A stretch of DNA of 64,000 bases from Dicyema japonicum (GCA_011109175.1 RDEW01000004.1:1140030-1204029), one strand, 5' to 3'; shown: positions 46,090 through 57,110, numbered from the stretch's first letter. Notes: generated from the letters alone by a model not told the origin. Numbers and translations are program-made.

Positions 46090-48375
46090 CCTGGATGGTA
46101 TACCTCAACTGGAAACTCGAGATGTTGTTTGTTTCCCCTGGATTCTACTGCTTTCTGGAGATATTGAACATCTTATTCTAATCAACATTTACATTCCACC
46201 GCCGGGATCCTGTCCTAATAACTATGTTCCGAAGCTCGACAAACTACAAGAAATTCGAAATGTGTTACTATGTGGGGATTTCAACGCCAAACATCCCCAG
46301 TGGCTCAGTACCCAGTCGGCAGACAAGAGGGGGAGTCTAATTATTGACTCTCGAAAAAAAATCTGAATTACCCGAACATCTTCACAAGGACACCAGTCCG
46401 AAGAAATGACAACTCAACCTCCCCCTATATATCCTTTGCTTCTTCTAGGATTGCCCCGAAGATTTCATGGAACGTCTCCTACGATTTTCATAGTGATCAT
46501 AATCCGATTATATTAAAACTGAGCCAATTCAATAACTCACGTAGAATTAAAGCAACCTTCAAGGTCTACAAGAAAGCTGACTGGTCGAATTTCAAGCTCT
46601 TCATTGACCATAACCTAATACATTTTGATCCCACCTCATTTTGCTCCATCGACAAACCAGTGGATCATCTAAACCATGTATTCCTTCGAGCTGAAAAGTT
46701 GTTTGTATCACCCACGTACAGTTTACAAATCTTACAAGCCTACTCTGGACTCGGACACTCGTCTCCTCGTCAAACAAAGAAACTCCCTGAAGATGAATCA
46801 TCAGCAAACCTCTTCTGATTTGGAAAATATAAAATGCTTAAATCAGAGAATTACAAAACTCATCAGAGAAAAGAAGGATCGGGCGTGGAATCGCCTATCA
46901 TCATCTATTGGACACGTGAAATCCACGAGTCTAAAACCAGGAAAACCGAAAACCTTACCTTCTTTCTTCCGAAAAATTTCATTAACGTGCGTCAACAGAT
47001 CCCACCCGTGAGGCGACGAGTCCTTCTGGCACGATACAGTTGTTAAAAGGGATCTTCCTACCTTTCTCTCTGACCAAACCCTCTGATGAAGATTGGATTA
47101 TGAAAACTATTCCGCTAAAGAGTGAAGTGATGTCCGCGGCGGTAGGACGTGGGACAAAAATGGAAAAGCCTGTACCTACTTCTCCATTTCTCTTCGGAAG
47201 CGGAAACCTGTAATGAAGTATTGGAAGATGGATTTGGTCGGCACAAGCAGACGTTCTCCCTTTGGTGGTTCCTTGGATTAGTTAGTTATGATTGTTTGTG
47301 CTGGGCTTACAATGGTAAGCCTGGGGTTAATAATTAACGTGCGCATTATCGCGCCTAATGGAGAAACTCGTACTATGGAAAACTAAACCCCATTTGCCCG
47401 ACTGTCACTTTCGACATGGTTTCAAATGTGAGCGTTCAACTACGACACGTTTGACCTCACTGTCTCAATTTATATCAGAAGGGTAAATTTTATGTTTCTC
47501 ACATTAGTCTCTATTTTAATTATGAGAAGGGTTCAACGAACCGAAACGCCATCTACCGACAATATTGGTCTCCCTGGACATCAGAAGGCGTTCGAATCTG
47601 TCCCGAGAACATTATTCACGAAAAAGGTTTTTGACACCACCATTCAGCCGGCTTTGAAAAGATGGATAGCCAATTTTCTTTCCGAAAAGAGGAGGTGTCT
47701 GTATTGTCCATGCAAGATCGAAGTCCCGTCTTCTACCAAATGGCGTCCCTCAAGGATCGCTCCTCTCTCCGGGGTTATTCAATTTATTCCTCAACGATTT
47801 ACATTGCCCTGGAGGATCAGATTCAATGCTTCTTACATATGCTGACTACTTGATTATCGCTAGCAGGAACAAATACGTGGATATGGCAAAATCAGAGCTT
47901 CAGTCAAATATTGACGACCTGGGAGCCTGTTGAAGTTGAATCGTCTCTCCATATCCAGGGATAAATCAACGTATACTATCTTCACCACAGACAGAAAAGA
48001 AAAATATACAATGGACTTGAACATATTTGGAGACTTTTTACTATTAAAGATTCATCCAACTATCTTGGGAGTGACATTTGACCCTTTGATGACATTTTCT
48101 CAACATGTGAAGAACGTTATAACAAAGGGTCTCAGGAAACTGAATATAATGAAACCTCTCTTAAAGTCCAGGCCGTCACGGGAATGCGATGTCGTCTGTT
48201 CAATCAACTTCCCAAACCGACGGTAGAGTATGCTTGTGCCTCATGGGCCTATGGAGCTTCAATATCCAATTCATACAAGATTAACTCTTTAACAGAATAA
48301 CTTGCACGTCCAACAAATCCACCCCCGATCTTTCTTCTTTCTTAGTGTTCCCTTTTCGGGTTATTAAATAAATAA
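46090..48375 (+). mobile_element. LINE family B with decayed 2A, endonuclease and nested SINE-like insert
   Basis: The 5' part reads WILLLSGDIEH and then LILINIYIPPPGS: the start of a 2A followed directly by a mid-endonuclease segment, so the NPGP and the endonuclease N-terminus are deleted. Further endonuclease: LLCGDFNAKHPQWLSTQS, NIFTRTPVRRNDNSTSPYI, SYDFHSDHNPIILKLS. A SINE-like element sits at 46992-47332 in FRKISLTCALSRLMEKLVL. The RT continues past it: FRHGFKCERSTTTRLTSLSQ, DHQKAFESVPRTL-like, LTYADY-like, TIFTTDRKEKYTMD, ILGVTFDPLMTFSQHVKN. The 3' end is TTCGGGTTATTAAATAAATA. Confidence 0.87.
46992..47332 (+). mobile_element. 340-base SINE-like element, copy 2, with target duplication
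   Basis: Flanked on both sides by ATTAACGTGCG (46981-46991 and 47333-47343). Removing it and one duplicate restores an uninterrupted RT frame, which gives exact boundaries: 5' TCAACAGATCCC, 3' CCTGGGGTTAATA. Homologous to 2946-3279. Confidence 0.9.
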
Positions 48376-48640
48376 AATTCATGCGGAAAACAGTTAGTCT
48401 TTTTTATCTACCTCAAAATAAAGAAGAAGGGTTACTGGCAAATTTTTGAGAGAGGTATGTGCACATGAATTAATCACCTCGTTAAAATCGAAATCGGTAT
48501 TATCTGTTTAATTAACGATAGATAGTGAAGGAATGATAGTAGAGAATGATGAAAGTCTATTTTCTAAGCAAATAAATACTTATGGAGCATTATTCTTACA
48601 GCAATCTAAAATATGGCAGTTGGTTAAAAACTTATATAAG
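48375..48640. other. Spacer
   Basis: Nothing recognised. Confidence 0.4.
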
Positions 48641-48900
48641 ACAGAACACTAAACATCCCCCAATCATACCTTGCAGAACGTCACTGGGACTTCCCCAAGA
48701 TGGCAAAGTCCCCTGATCATCCCCTCGGGCCGGACGACTCAAACTATATATGGACGCCTGCCCGAGATATGAGAAGAAACTTTCGCCGTTGTGGAGATTA
48801 ATCCAGAACATCAAAACTAATCGCAGGAAAAGTACTGGTATGGACACCGGGATCACTTAATTAGACGATAATTTTTATCCTCTTCGGGGTTAATAAATAT
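48640..48900 (+). mobile_element. LINE family B 3'-end fragment
   Basis: About 250 bases ending TCGGGGTTAATAAATATGG. The end motif and the preceding GACACCGGGATCACTTAATT resemble other family B ends. 5'-truncated. Confidence 0.6.
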
Positions 48901-49221
48901 GGTAGCGAGGATATTCGACTAGCAATCTTCAAGACATAGGTTTCGAATGACTGTCAATCATCGTTATACCTTTATTGACCCGAGTACAAGTGCCCATACA
49001 CAACATATAGAAAGGTTTAATCTCACTAAAATTATTTCAGAATGTGGGGTAGTGCTTCATAAGAACTTCGAATTCAAAGCACTATTGGTAGCAATAGGGA
49101 ATTTTTAGCCCCGACATTCAATTTCTTTTTGAATAAATTTATTGATAATATTTATTTAAAATGATTGAAAGGTTGAAATTATTTATTTAAAAAAAAATAA
49201 ATATTGATAATACTTTTCGTG
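48900..49221. other. Spacer upstream of DNAJC9
   Basis: AT-rich; presumably holds the DNAJC9 promoter. Confidence 0.4.
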
Positions 49222-50019
49222 ATGTCCTCCAATTCGCTACATGATCAGTGCCTAAAATATTTTAAAACATCTGATTTTTATGAAATATTATGCGTAGAAA
49301 GGACGGTTAACGAGAAATCCAGTAAGTCATTTACACATAACTTGATTAGTCAAATCGGCATATTACAAATGTGCTAAGAAATACCACCCTGATCGTTCCT
49401 CCGACAAAAATGCAACAAAAAAGTTCCAAATACTATCAAACGTGCATGCCATTCTTTCAAATCCAGAAAAGAGGCTGATTTACGACCAGACAGGTATAAG
49501 ATAAATCATTTTCAGGCGAATGTGAAGACCACGGCCTGCTTGATGACGTAAAAGACTGGTATTCATACTGGAGGGAGATGTTTCCGCCAATAACCACAAA
49601 CGATATCGACGTCTATTTGTCAAAATATAAAGGTTTTCATTAAATCTATGCCAGGATCCGACGAAGAAGTTAAGGATTTGAAAGAATCTTACATCAATAA
49701 CTCTGGAAGGATCAAGGGGATCTTAAAGGAAGTCATCGGTGCCTCAGAGGATGACAGGGAGCGATTTATTTACATTCTCTCCGATTTACTCTTACGTGGG
49801 GAACTAAAAAAATTTAAGAATTTTCCAGCCATGACTGCGGAAGAAGTCGAGGACTTTAAAAGGAGGGAAAATTTAGAGGATTCGAGTAGTAAGAAAGGTA
49901 AAGAAAAGAAGGGGGATGACGATCTTGTGAAAGAGCTAATGAATAGCAAAGCCAAGAGAATGGCTAAGACGGAGTCTTTCTTAGATTCGCTAGAAAAAAA
50001 ATATTCAAAGAAAAAGTGA
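49222..50019 (+). CDS. DNAJC9: J-domain histone chaperone DNAJC9
   Basis: DNAJC9 couples histone H3-H4 handling to Hsp70. The ATG is at 49222; introns are 49322-49349 (28 bases), 49494-49515 (22) and 49633-49654 (22), all GT..AG; the spliced length of 726 bases gives 241 residues plus stop. J-domain: DFYEILCVERTVNEKSIKSA, YYKCAKKYHPDRSSDKNATK with the HPD motif that stimulates Hsp70, LSNPEKRLIYDQTG. Next the WYSYWREMFPPIT segment typical of DNAJC9, then SDEEVKDLKESYINNSGRIK and the three-helix region before a Lys/Glu-rich tail ending ESFLDSLEKKYSKKK, closely parallel to human DNAJC9 in order and length (about 260). Nuclear or cytosolic; no signal peptide. No frame problems. Confidence 0.93.
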
Positions 50020-50099
50020 TTTTTTAGAATTTTCCTTTCTGATTTGTTATTTAGTAGCTTGTAAAATTGTCTTTTTTGATTTTTTTCACTTGTGTATTT

Positions 50100-50680
50100 A
50101 TTACATTTAAGAAGGATAGCAGCACGAGAGCCTAGCAGGTGAAGAGTCACGCTTTATTTGAAGACTAAAGAACAGGTATGTTTATTCATCTTTAGAAGGA
50201 CCAAGGTTGGAAAATAACTTTTTTGCTACGTGTGGGTACTTGTGACATAGGTTCTGCAGTGAAGTTTCACTGATGACGATGTCTCTCGTCTAGTCAGCAA
50301 GTATCGTAGTTGCATGGGATCTTCAGCCTGAATAGACAGCAGCAAGATTTCTAATAGACAGCAGCAAGAAACATCTTTAACGCTTAAGACACTGCGACAT
50401 CCACAGTTAAGTGCGCGGTTTTCCAGATAATAATTCCCCTGTTCCTGCTCAAGACAAACATATCCACAGTTCTCCACTTTACCAGAGGGGATTTGAATCC
50501 ATACATAATTGCATCTGATGGTTCCTTGTATCCGAAAGTTGCGCATCTCCTAATCCAAAAAAGGAACGCAGTGTTACATCCATATTGAGGAGATAAGACG
50601 TCAGGGGTACTGGAACTGTGTCATAGTGCACCAGAGTTATGTCACCTGCTCAATCACCCAACCAATTAACCACTAGGTTG
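50100..50680 (-). mobile_element. tRNA-derived SINE, diverged copy
   Basis: The minus strand starts with a tRNA-like CCTAGTGGTTAATTGGTTGG, contains the conserved core TCATCAGTGAAACTTCACTG near 50260 and ends CTAGGCTCTCGTGCTGC like the SINE at 55.1-55.4 kb. It is longer than that copy because of an inserted middle part. The open frame 50546-50226 is a by-product. Confidence 0.6.
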
Positions 50681-51713
50681 ACTGGTAATTAACGTTGTGC
50701 TCTTTTAGGTCAAAATTATGAAGAAACTAAACGAATTTATTTTGAAGAAAAGGGGAAGTGTTATATTATTAATTCTCAAAGGTTAAGGAGTCCATTAGTT
50801 AGTTAAATGAACTTATGAATACAAAGGGTTTAGTCTGTGTCGTACTCTGCTATCCTTTTTATATTTTCTTTCATATAGAGTAGACAGAGTTTGATAAGAC
50901 AGGGAATAGAGAAGTGTCAACCTCACAATTAAAGCAGAGAGTAGTCTCAGAAGACATCTACACGGACTATCTATTAACCCAGTGAACAACAACTCCACCC
51001 GAACAACAGTCATCAAACGTACTGCACTTGTCTGTACCTAGCTCACTAACAAACTGACGCATACTCGTTCTATCATCTCAGTAATGATCTTTCTGCCGGT
51101 TTACCTACAGAACCGGTTTACAAATCTACTTCTACCAGGAACAAAATTGTGGGAACTCTTCAAGAAATAATCCAGCCAAGTGGGAGACATCTAATGATTT
51201 TTGATGCCGTTCTGAACTATTTGAGACAAGTGGATCACATGACGTCACGGTAACGAAAAAAAGGAGAGAGGAAACTGAAAAAAGGAGGGAAACCCTTCAA
51301 ACTACCAAATATCTCGTATGTCTACACAAGAAGACGACTCCAACAATGAAGTGACGTTTAACTGCGTAAAATGCGTAGTGTCTTATCGTGTAAGGAGCCG
51401 ATTTTGTCTAAAGATGACGCCGAGAGTTCATACTTCCATGAAGCACAGGCATATTTTATAATGGCAACAATTGTTTGACTGTATACTTCACGTATGCAAT
51501 CTTCCGTACGGACTCTTCGCAACAATTGCCTTGACGATATTCACTTCTTGTGTTCTTTCGTTTGGATCTAACGAGGATAGTTATTTTCTAAAGCATATTT
51601 CAATTGAATTTTTTTTTGAAATAAAGTAAATTAAATTAAAATTATTTTAAAATTTTATTTATCGTTAAAAAAGAATAATATTAACAAAAAATATAATATA
51701 AAAATTAAAAACC
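50680..51713. other. 1-kb spacer
   Basis: Nothing recognised on either strand. Confidence 0.4.
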
Positions 51714-52590
51714 ATGACGACCAAACATGATAAGTCTGAATGTCTACTTGAAAGGACACTGAAATATTTAAGTAGTTATATTTAAAATTACAGATAAATC
51801 GAATTTTGTGACGTTGCTAGGTCACAGCAAAAACCCACCGTCCTCTACTGCTGAGATTAACATTTGGAACAGAGTACATTCCTAATTTCAGAATTTCAGG
51901 TAAACGAGTGTAGTCTACCAAACGATATGAGTCAATTTTACTTATTTTCAAACGGTCTTGAGATATCCTGGAAGTTGACTGATCCTTGTATTAATTGGAC
52001 TCAACAAAATAGACAATCTAATACAACTTGGCTGCATTTATATTAGTCCACTCAATAAGCTGAATCACTTCAAAGTTGAAGGGGAGATGAATATTCTTAA
52101 CGAAATAGCAGGTTTCCAGTTTTCTATATTAAGAAAAATCAGAGGTCAATATAGCCTTCACAAGACTTTTTGTGCTCCACCACTGCAATGGAGATGGGAA
52201 AATCTGTTTGGCTTACAAAAAGAGTATTTTATAAGAAATTCATTTTAGGAGGGAACGAGTTTATTGGAATTTATTACGCGGACAGAGGTTTTAGATTGCA
52301 TTTCATTTCTGCCTCGTTCACAAATTACTATCGGTTACTTCTCTCCCACCTAGGACTGAGTCAATGGTACTATGCGTACACAGATATGGAGATACCCAAA
52401 TCCACAGCGGTTGATATTTTTCGTAAATTCTAAGTATTGGCTCAGAATGCTCACATCACGTTTGTCAAATTCTCGTGCTGTTGTAGAAGAGAAAAGGAAC
52501 AGCTTTGACTCAGAAAAAGTCTTAAAGTATTCTGTAAATGATTTTAGTTTATTAAACAATAAAGCCAAAGTCAAAATTATTAAAAAATAA
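51714..52590 (+). CDS. TPGS2: Tubulin polyglutamylase complex subunit 2
   Basis: TPGS2 is a non-catalytic subunit of the tubulin polyglutamylase complex that modifies microtubules, notably in cilia and neurons. The gene is invisible as one frame: six GT..AG introns at 51772-51793 (22), 51874-51899 (26), 51988-52012 (25), 52112-52133 (22), 52224-52248 (25) and 52410-52434 (25). Spliced length is 732 bases, exactly 243 residues plus stop. The product matches TPGS2 along its length: KNPPSSTAEINIWNRVNECS, LPNDMSQFYLFSNGLEISWK, LIQLGCIYISPLNKLNHF, FVLHHCNGDGKICLAYKKR, FTNYYRLLLSHLGLSQWYYA and a C-terminal EEKRNSFDSEKVLK. Human TPGS2 is about 300 residues, longer mostly at the C-terminus. Dicyemids are ciliated, so a role in cilia is plausible. 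Confidence 0.9.
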
Positions 52591-52599
52591 ACTTATAAA

Positions 52600-52655
52600 T
52601 TTTCATTTTTTTAAATAATAAATTTACTTCAAATTTGTTAAAGTATTCTAAATTT
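52600..52655. other. AT-rich 3' flank of TPGS2
   Basis: No feature other than the likely 3' untranslated region. Confidence 0.4.
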
Positions 52656-52835
52656 ATTTTTATCAATGTGTTTGTGTAATAAGTGCCGATGGTTCCGGGT
52701 TAGAGTCTCCCTGCTGTCCATCTCCCTGATTCCACTCATTTTCTGGGATTGACGAGTGACTCCGTGATCAGTGATTCATCACTGGGGAACCGGATTGTCT
52801 CAGACTCGCACGTAAGCAAAAAGAGAAGAACAAAA
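52655..52835 (+). mobile_element. tRNA-derived SINE, plus-strand copy
   Basis: CGGGTTAGAGTCTCCCTGC is a decayed B box; the core GTGATCAGTGATTCATCACT and GGAACCGGATTGTCTCAGAC follows. Same order as in the 55.1-55.4 kb copy. Confidence 0.6.
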
Positions 52836-52999
52836 CCTTAAATGTTTTGGATTAATTGGCATGACTGTTCTTTACTTGTAAAATAAATGTGAGTTATGTC
52901 TAAATTGAGTAATGGAAACATTAGTAGTCATTGGCAGAAGGGCTAAATTATTTAATCTGTTTGTATCTTATACAAAACGAAATAAAAATAAAGCCAAAA

Positions 53000-54240
53000 C
53001 TCAGAATCGTCTAGTTTTCCGAGATACTAGTAGTAGTGGCTGTTAAGGCTTGAATGTTGAGGATTTTTTGTTTGTTCGTCCAGGACAGATTAATTCCCCA
53101 TGACATACAGGCATAGCTGACAGATGGCTCAATGAATTGTTTGTACAACAATTTCAAAACTGGGAAAGGGGTTTTAATGCCACCGAAAATGGTTTTGATT
53201 ATCCCTAGCTTTCTTGAGCAGCTTCCAGAGACAGCGTCGACGTGGGATGAAAAGGACATGTGTGTGTCGAAAGTGATCCCCAAGATTTTCAGTTTCTTCG
53301 TGAAAGGTATTTTTGTCTGGTTGATAAATATATCCACTGTCATTTGTCCAAGTCGTTTGTCTGAGGTAAATAAGGACAAAAATTTTTCAGTAGATATATC
53401 AAGCCTGTTATAATTTAGCCAAATTTGAATCTTGTGAAGGTATTCTTGTGGTCTTTCTGATGCCTTTGGGATATCTTGATTGCGGGATTCGATTAATAGG
53501 TCATCAGCATATAATAGGAAGTAGTCGTCTTTATTATCGGGTTGTGGTAAACGGAAAATAACCCCTTCTGAATCCATGTTGCGAAAATAAAAAAGGAAAA
53601 GACGGGTTTATAAGATAAGAATCAATTTTTCCAATAATTTTGGTCGAAATGATGCAAGATTGTTTTTTGGCTTCCCAGACTAAAGGATTGGGCGTATATA
53701 GGACAGTTTCCAAATAGTTGGAATTGTATTCATGTTTATTGAATTGTTGAAAACCACTGTGATTGCATCATTCCCAATAGGTCAAAGGTGCTTTAGTAAC
53801 AGGGATATAATCAGGCCCACATGAGAAAAAAAATTCATCTTTTTCAAACCCTCACTGACATCTGAATGTGAGATAAAGTTATTCGGATAAAGAAGGTCCA
53901 TCCATTTTCCTGAAAGTTTTCTCTTCGGTCTCATTGAGGATAAAGAAGGCCCATCCATTTTCCTGAAAGTTTTGTGGCTTAAACTGTTTGAGCAGTCCAG
54001 ACGAATGCAGTAGAATCCTAGAAGATGCGGGGTAGATGATGATGGAGTGAGTTTGTTTTCTTGAAGTAAAGTCATGTCAATGTTCTGTTTTTTAATGAAA
54101 GACTGTAGTTCGAGAATTTTGCTTTTGATTCCGTTGATGTTTATCTGCAGAATAAGAGTGGACCTGGATTAAGTTCAATGTCACCAACGAGAAAAATTAT
54201 CAGTAACCCATTCAGACGAGGAGGATTAAGAAAGGGAAGA
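53000..54240 (-). mobile_element. LINE family B with 2A peptide, RT core deleted
   Basis: The 5' end near 54240 reads PRLNGLLIIFLVGDIELNPG then P, and after a one-base shift LQINI NGIKSKILELQSFIKK, NIDMTLLQENKLTPSSSTPH. The middle endonuclease and early RT are largely deleted (a jump to QHGFRRGYFPFTTTR-like at 53570). The last frame 53577-53011 has YFLLYADDLLIESRNQD, STEKFLSLFTSDKRL, KLKILGITFDTHMSFSSHVD, LYKQFIEPSVSYACMSWGIN. A near copy lies at 9055-9780. Confidence 0.85.
54160..54204 (-). other. 2A ribosome-skipping peptide, third copy
   Basis: GGT GAC ATT GAA CTT AAT CCA GGT CCA encodes GDIELNPGP, preceded by LLIIFLV. It fits D(V/I)ExNPGP. A one-base shift within the next six codons separates it from the endonuclease frame. 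Confidence 0.82.
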
Positions 54241-54419
54241 GGCTGTCGTCCGAAAAGTCTTTCTTTGAATGGGAGGTAGTTAATGGTCCTTTTTCGCAGT
54301 GCATTAAGTGCACCGTGAGCGCCTCCATAACTTTCATAACTGGTAGACTACATAACGCACGTTTTAATATTTCCACCACATTTTAATAATGTCGAATATG
54401 CTAAAGACTACAAGGAATA

Positions 54420-55075
54420 CTAAATAACATATTTGGATGGTTGTGCGAAAATCGATTAAATGCATGTTCCAGAAAGTCAGTAGTCACTCTGTTTACTAAG
54501 AATAGAAAGATGGGAATGCAAACAATTGATGTCACGTTAAATGGAGTGCCTATACGCCAAAAGAAATCGCAGAAGATACTGGGAGTAACTTTTGATACTT
54601 TCCTTTGCTTTTCAGCCCATGTGGAATCTATCACATTAATCTGTGCAAAGAAGATCAATTTTGTAAAAGCCTTCCTTTGGAACTGTGGAGGAATTTATCC
54701 GCCAGGTATCGGGACTTTCTACAAGCAGTATGTCGAGCCAACAATAGGCTATGCATGTGCTGGATGGGGATCTAACCTGTCGGCAACGAACCTAACAAAA
54801 ATTCAAGAGATCTAGTCAAGAGCAATAAAATTACTGGAAAAATATACAGATAAAGAAATTGCCCCCAGAGCACTCGAGTCTATCATGGAGGCAACTGGAG
54901 GTAATTTCAGAAGAGGAAAGGAAAAAGACTCCCTTCCGTATAGAAAATGCGTGGGATCACGGTCGGAGCATCAAGAAAAAATGGCCCGATTTTTGAGAGA
55001 TGCCAAGATCACCTGAATCTTAGTTAGAGGTTAAGACGGTTTTTCTTTGGATTAAATAATAATAATAATAATAAA
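54420..55075 (+). mobile_element. LINE family B 3' part
   Basis: Frame 54441-54815: RKSVVTLFTKNRKMGMQTID, KILGVTFDTFLCFSAHVES, FYKQYVEPTIGYACAGWGSN, then, after a stop, the tail to 55017. It ends in (TAA)n at 55053-55072. 5'-truncated. Pairs in sequence with 57.1-59.5 kb. Confidence 0.85.
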
Positions 55076-55079
55076 GCCT

Positions 55080-55390
55080 TTTCACGAGAGCCATAATATT
55101 TATAGCTCCGCATAGGCAGGACACACACTTTATTTAAGTAAATAACAGTTAATTTTAACTAATCGTAGAACCAAAGAATGATCACTTCCTTTTTTTCTTT
55201 TTCTTGTGTGAGTGTCCTTTCTAGACAATCCAATTCCGCAGTGAATTTCCACTGACGACGGCGTCACTCGTCAAGCACTTGTTTGCATAATAGATGCGTG
55301 GAATCTTCCACCAGGTGAACAGCAGCGAGAATCGAACCCGTGACCTAAGCAACTTATGCCCAACACCTAACCACTATGTTACTCATTTTA
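55080..55390 (-). mobile_element. tRNA-derived SINE, best copy
   Basis: The minus strand begins GTAACATAGTGGTTAGGTG (A-box-like) and has a perfect B box, GGGTTCGATTC (about 55335). A conserved core follows (GACGCCGTCGTCAGTGGAAA then TTCACTGCGGAATTGGATTG), and it ends in GGCTCTCGTGAAAAGGC. A (TTA)n run is adjacent. The tRNA part is not a functional tRNA because the acceptor stem and anticodon arm do not fold. Confidence 0.75.
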
Positions 55391-55494
55391 ATAAGGAATT
55401 GAATTTTTCCAAAAGTCCTATTTTCAAAGGAAAATAAATATAAAAATAATAAAATTAACTTATTTTACAAGTAAATAATTTAAATTAATAAAGA

Positions 55495-56967
55495 TTATTT
55501 AACATTGCGTTTCTTCTTAGAGTCACTCTTAGCTTGAAATTTCCGCTTACTACACTAACGAATCAACCAAACCCGCATGACTTCAGGAAACCCAAACTCG
55601 ACGAATTAACAATCTTGGCAATACTAAAAAATCAACCAACAATAAACTGATCAATTCCATTCTCCATGTCCTCCTCAGTATAAAACGTCAGGGCCTCCCC
55701 TTGCCTCCCGGCTCTTCCAGTCCGTCCCACACGGTGGATATAGTCCACCCCACTCTTTGGCATGTCATAGTTCAGCACAAAATTCACAGCACTAAAGTCC
55801 ATCCCCCGTGCGACCAACTCGGTAGAAATAAGCACGTCTATACTCCCCATACGAAATTTCTCTACCACTGCGTCTCTCTTCCATAAAACTGAAAATCACC
55901 TCATTTTTCGCCCTCCCAGCGTGGAGCACATCCATAGTGAGCCCATCATATAGGAGCTCATTTAGCAGCAATTCAGCACGAACCTTTGAAGAGACAAAAA
56001 TCAATGCTGGAGTCTTTATCCCCGACTTGATGTGACTCCGGATGGCGAAAAGCTTCCCAATATCGTCGCTTACATATAACAATTTGTGGTCGACAGTATT
56101 TACAGCAGAGTTACTAAAGGATCATAGAACGTAAGAACCGTTCACCCACGTGCATAATGATGACGTCTTCCAAGTTAAGACGGCACCATTCTTCCACTTC
56201 CTGGTCGAAGGTGGCGCTATAGAAGCACTTTTTCAACAGGGAATTCGTGCAGAGGCTAAAAATCTCACCGAACTGTTGTCGAAATCCGCCTTTTCCCGCC
56301 TGAAAAAGCTTGTCAGACTCGTCTGCGACCAAAAAAAGAATCTTTGAGAGGTCAACAAATTGGTATAAAATCTTGTTTGGAGTCCCCACAAGAATGTCTA
56401 AATAAGAGGGAAATTTAAACCAGAATTTGAAATTCGTTTCGACGTGGAATTTTTTGTGGCAACTAAAGTTCTCAAAGAAATGCCATAGGAAACTCTTTTG
56501 ATATCCCCAAAAATTTGCATCGCCAGCTCCCACGTGGGCACAAGAACCAAGGCTCGAGGACCACCAGTTTTGTGTTGTTTTAAAGCGGCCAAAATTGGTA
56601 GAACAAAACTCAAAGTCTTCCCAGATCCCGTGGGAGCACATCCGAGGAGATTCCTTCCCTCCATTTGAACAGGGATCGCTTGCATCTGAATTGGAGTGGG
56701 GGTCACAAATCCTAGGGTAGTAAGATTGTTGAGGATTTGCAATGGAAATCTTCGGGAAGTCAGATCCGAAAATTCGCTGATGGGATTAGGAACATCCTGC
56801 CCAAAGATGTGTATCTGGTGAGCTTTTCGTACTTCCTCAGCATCAGTTGGTCCCCTTTCAGGAATTTTGTCAGTTTTTCCATCTTTTAGATCAAATCTGT
56901 TGGCATCGGCAGAAAAACGGTTCAAATCAAATTTTGCCCCTTTTGATATAGTTCGAAAAAAATCCAT
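55495..56967 (-). CDS. DDX52: DEAD-box RNA helicase DDX52/Rok1
   Basis: DDX52 (yeast Rok1) works in 18S rRNA maturation in the nucleolus. The ATG is at 56967; introns are 56420-56398 (23), 56138-56114 (25), 55899-55878 (22), 55647-55624 (24) and 55572-55550 (23), all GT..AG; the stop is TAA at 55497-55495. The spliced length is 1356 bases, exactly 451 residues plus stop. The start [18 protein letters not shown] is the DDX52 signature. Helicase motifs: Q ([13 protein letters not shown]), I (APTGSGKT), Ia (PTWELA, where PTRELA is expected), Ib-like [10 protein letters not shown] (DESD, as in DDX52), III (SAT), IV-V ([24 protein letters not shown]), VI ([10 protein letters not shown]). A basic tail [17 protein letters not shown] ends it. 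Human DDX52 is about 600 residues; the shortening is N-terminal. The Trp in motif Ia replaces an RNA-contact Arg. Confidence 0.93.
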
Positions 56968-57110
56968 CCACAAGATTATTGTGTCAATGCACGTGACTCA
57001 AAAATTATTTATTTTTTATTATTTTTATATTTGTTAAATTTTTAAATTAATTTAAATTTAGAATTCTTTCATTTTTTCAAAAATTATAATATTTATTCAT
57101 AATAAGTTAT
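56968..57110. other. Spacer upstream of DDX52
   Basis: AT-rich; likely contains the DDX52 promoter. Confidence 0.4.

Noticed and set aside
50226-50546. 106-codon Cys-rich minus-strand protein
   Set aside because: It overlaps a SINE copy with the conserved core and tail; the frame is incidental.
55320-55390. tRNA gene
   Set aside because: It has A- and B-box-like motifs, but no acceptor stem or anticodon arm can be drawn and the same sequence continues into a dispersed SINE body.
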